From NCBI GenBank assembly GCA_021810685.1, contig JAJZII010000025.1, forward strand, positions 1-7,028: a stretch of DNA of 7,028 nt. The letters are read 5' to 3'. Shown here one piece after another: positions 6,830 to 7,028 of the stretch (the stretch's first letter is position 1; the number at the start of each line of letters is the position of its first letter). Position numbers and translations under genes: made by a program. Source of the stretch: Microcaldota archaeon. GTDB lineage: Archaea; Micrarchaeota; Micrarchaeia; Micrarchaeales; Micrarchaeaceae. The notes beneath the pieces are model-generated. The model was not told the origin of the DNA. It saw only the letters and a program-made list of their open reading frames with translations, and made no database searches.

Positions 6830-7012
6830 GCCAATGACTACTCAGGAAACGGTAACAGCGGCAACTCTATCGCGGTGCAGTACACGCAGATAGGCCCCAA
6901 GCCTATAGGTTTGCAGGATGCGTATTCAGTAAGCAAGGCCTCTGCCCCGTTGGCCCTTGAGGAGGGCGGGATAAACAAGTTGTACAACGTGAGTGTGGTG
7001 ATTTGGAAATGA
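5210..7012 (+). CDS. Pilin-like protein with two LamG modules
   Basis: Predicted surface adhesin of 600 residues. MMAHKGFIFTLD leads into a hydrophobic helix (13-30); Lys5-Gly6/Phe7 is a possible class III site with Asp at +6, matching the preceding small protein. A polar helical stretch (36-62) is pilin-like. LamG module 1 (about 88-255) ends in DVQVY at 233 and module 2 (about 352-520) in DVQMY at 500; GWWPL motifs follow each, at 266 and 533. Between them, about 305-340 reads as helical (ESVLHMLSELYLNGQAAEAN), an odd insert among beta domains. About eleven sequons indicate glycosylation. The start may be ATG 5210 (ATGA overlap with the upstream stop) or ATG 5213, which sits 4 nt from GGTGG (5204-5208). 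After the last GWWPLD only about 60 residues remain, with no third module. The frame is intact. Function as an adhesin is inferred. Confidence 0.9.
   Translation: MMAHKGFIFTLDAVFSLIVASAAMSILLYMNFATPSYQAQQNQAMNLLQNMLRTTVGQISQGQSLQTSASGYNPIAPFGYANFLQSPAGYIQAVAPTQYVNSITVSFWIDPMNNSYWGNPGNYWQQAVMAESGISYYFYIEAGYSPPVESWSIKNIGGTNYRNFPGTHLIPDRWQQFVGTYNGSDLVVYLDGSQIGSPFAATGTIAYNGTQISGTDAVSIGGGANPISGGMADVQVYANALTPSAVSTLYNEGMGGAPVKSYSLLGWWPLNGNAADYAGSTNGNAKYTTFVRSTTTQLWGYNATANESVLHMLSELYLNGQAAEANLLLKSLYNATNTAIFLDNEYASAMNISYFDGISAYVQANSTASLNLGSKFTFSAWINPESLANCGTTSSVDCIILNKENSYEWGLASNGQLCWAISTSVPGWTWICPQIYVSAGKWSHVALTYNGSAVTEYLDGANATPYTASGAIASQTTALRIGARGAPGAAGSFFLGDIADVQMYNTSLSHAQVGTLYYDGVAGLPVENSGLVGWWPLDGNANDYSGNGNSGNSIAVQYTQIGPKPIGLQDAYSVSKASAPLALEEGGINKLYNVSVVIWK
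6997..7002 (+). promoter_or_regulatory. Strong Shine-Dalgarno site GGTGAT before the next gene
   Basis: GGTGAT is complementary to the ATCACC near the 3' end of archaeal 16S rRNA and lies 6 nt before the ATG at 7009. It is the best SD in the plus-strand operon and decides that a further gene starts at the window edge. Confidence 0.6.
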
Positions 7013-7028
7013 GGATCGGCTTGCCGCA
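7009..7028 (+). CDS. Start of a fourth operon gene (runs off the right edge)
   Basis: ATGAGGATCGGCTTGCCGCA begins inside the stop codon of the LamG gene (ATGA overlap) and encodes MRIGLP before the window ends. The ideal SD 6 nt upstream and the same overlap style as at 5210 support a real start. Nothing can be said about the product; by position it probably belongs to the same surface structure. Confidence 0.5.

Noticed and set aside
1883..7012. LamG proteins as secreted glycoside hydrolases or glucanases
   Set aside because: The fold family includes enzymes, but I see no ExDxxE-type catalytic motif of GH16 and the modules look like binding domains.
1..7028. CRISPR array, tRNA, rRNA or insertion sequence
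   Set aside because: No regularly spaced repeats, no tRNA or rRNA signatures and no transposase motifs or terminal inverted repeats were found on either strand.

Overview
The window looks like archaeal chromosome, most likely from a DPANN lineage. Micrarchaeota/ARMAN-type is my best guess, held with moderate confidence. The reasons are class III (archaellin/pilin-type) signal sequences, Shine-Dalgarno (SD) motifs of the GGTGAT type, TATA boxes instead of -35/-10 promoters, and a bacterial-type DnaK/GrpE pair whose DnaK reads most like the Thermoplasma form as I remember it. Very large, Asn-X-Ser/Thr-rich surface proteins also fit. Most coding sequence is roughly 55-60% G+C.

Two divergent operons flank one intergenic region at 1677-1882. 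On the minus strand, reading leftward, are a small winged-helix regulator (1676-1245), grpE (1234-635) and the first 206 codons of dnaK (620 to the window edge). Gaps of 10 and 14 nt mark a tight heat-shock operon that begins with its own putative regulator. Its start lies at leaderless distance from a strong TATA box.

On the plus strand, reading rightward, are a 925-residue pilin-LamG fusion (1883-4660), a 182-residue pilin-like protein (4665-5213), a 600-residue pilin-like/LamG protein (5210-7012), and the first codons of a fourth gene starting inside the previous stop codon (7009). A 4-nt gap and two 4-nt overlaps imply one translationally coupled unit. All three complete products start with a short basic stretch followed by one hydrophobic helix, as in type IV pilins. 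Two of them carry repeated concanavalin A-like LamG modules. I infer an adhesive surface filament or membrane-anchored adhesin set, possibly for cell-cell or host contact; the binding target cannot be read from sequence.

The 206-bp intergenic region is densely structured. It holds a 9-bp-arm inverted repeat, an 11-bp direct repeat, a compound hairpin of about 60 nt, two smaller inverted repeats and TATA-like elements for both directions. It is the most likely place for undescribed regulation. No tRNA, rRNA, CRISPR array, insertion sequence or convincing terminator was seen.
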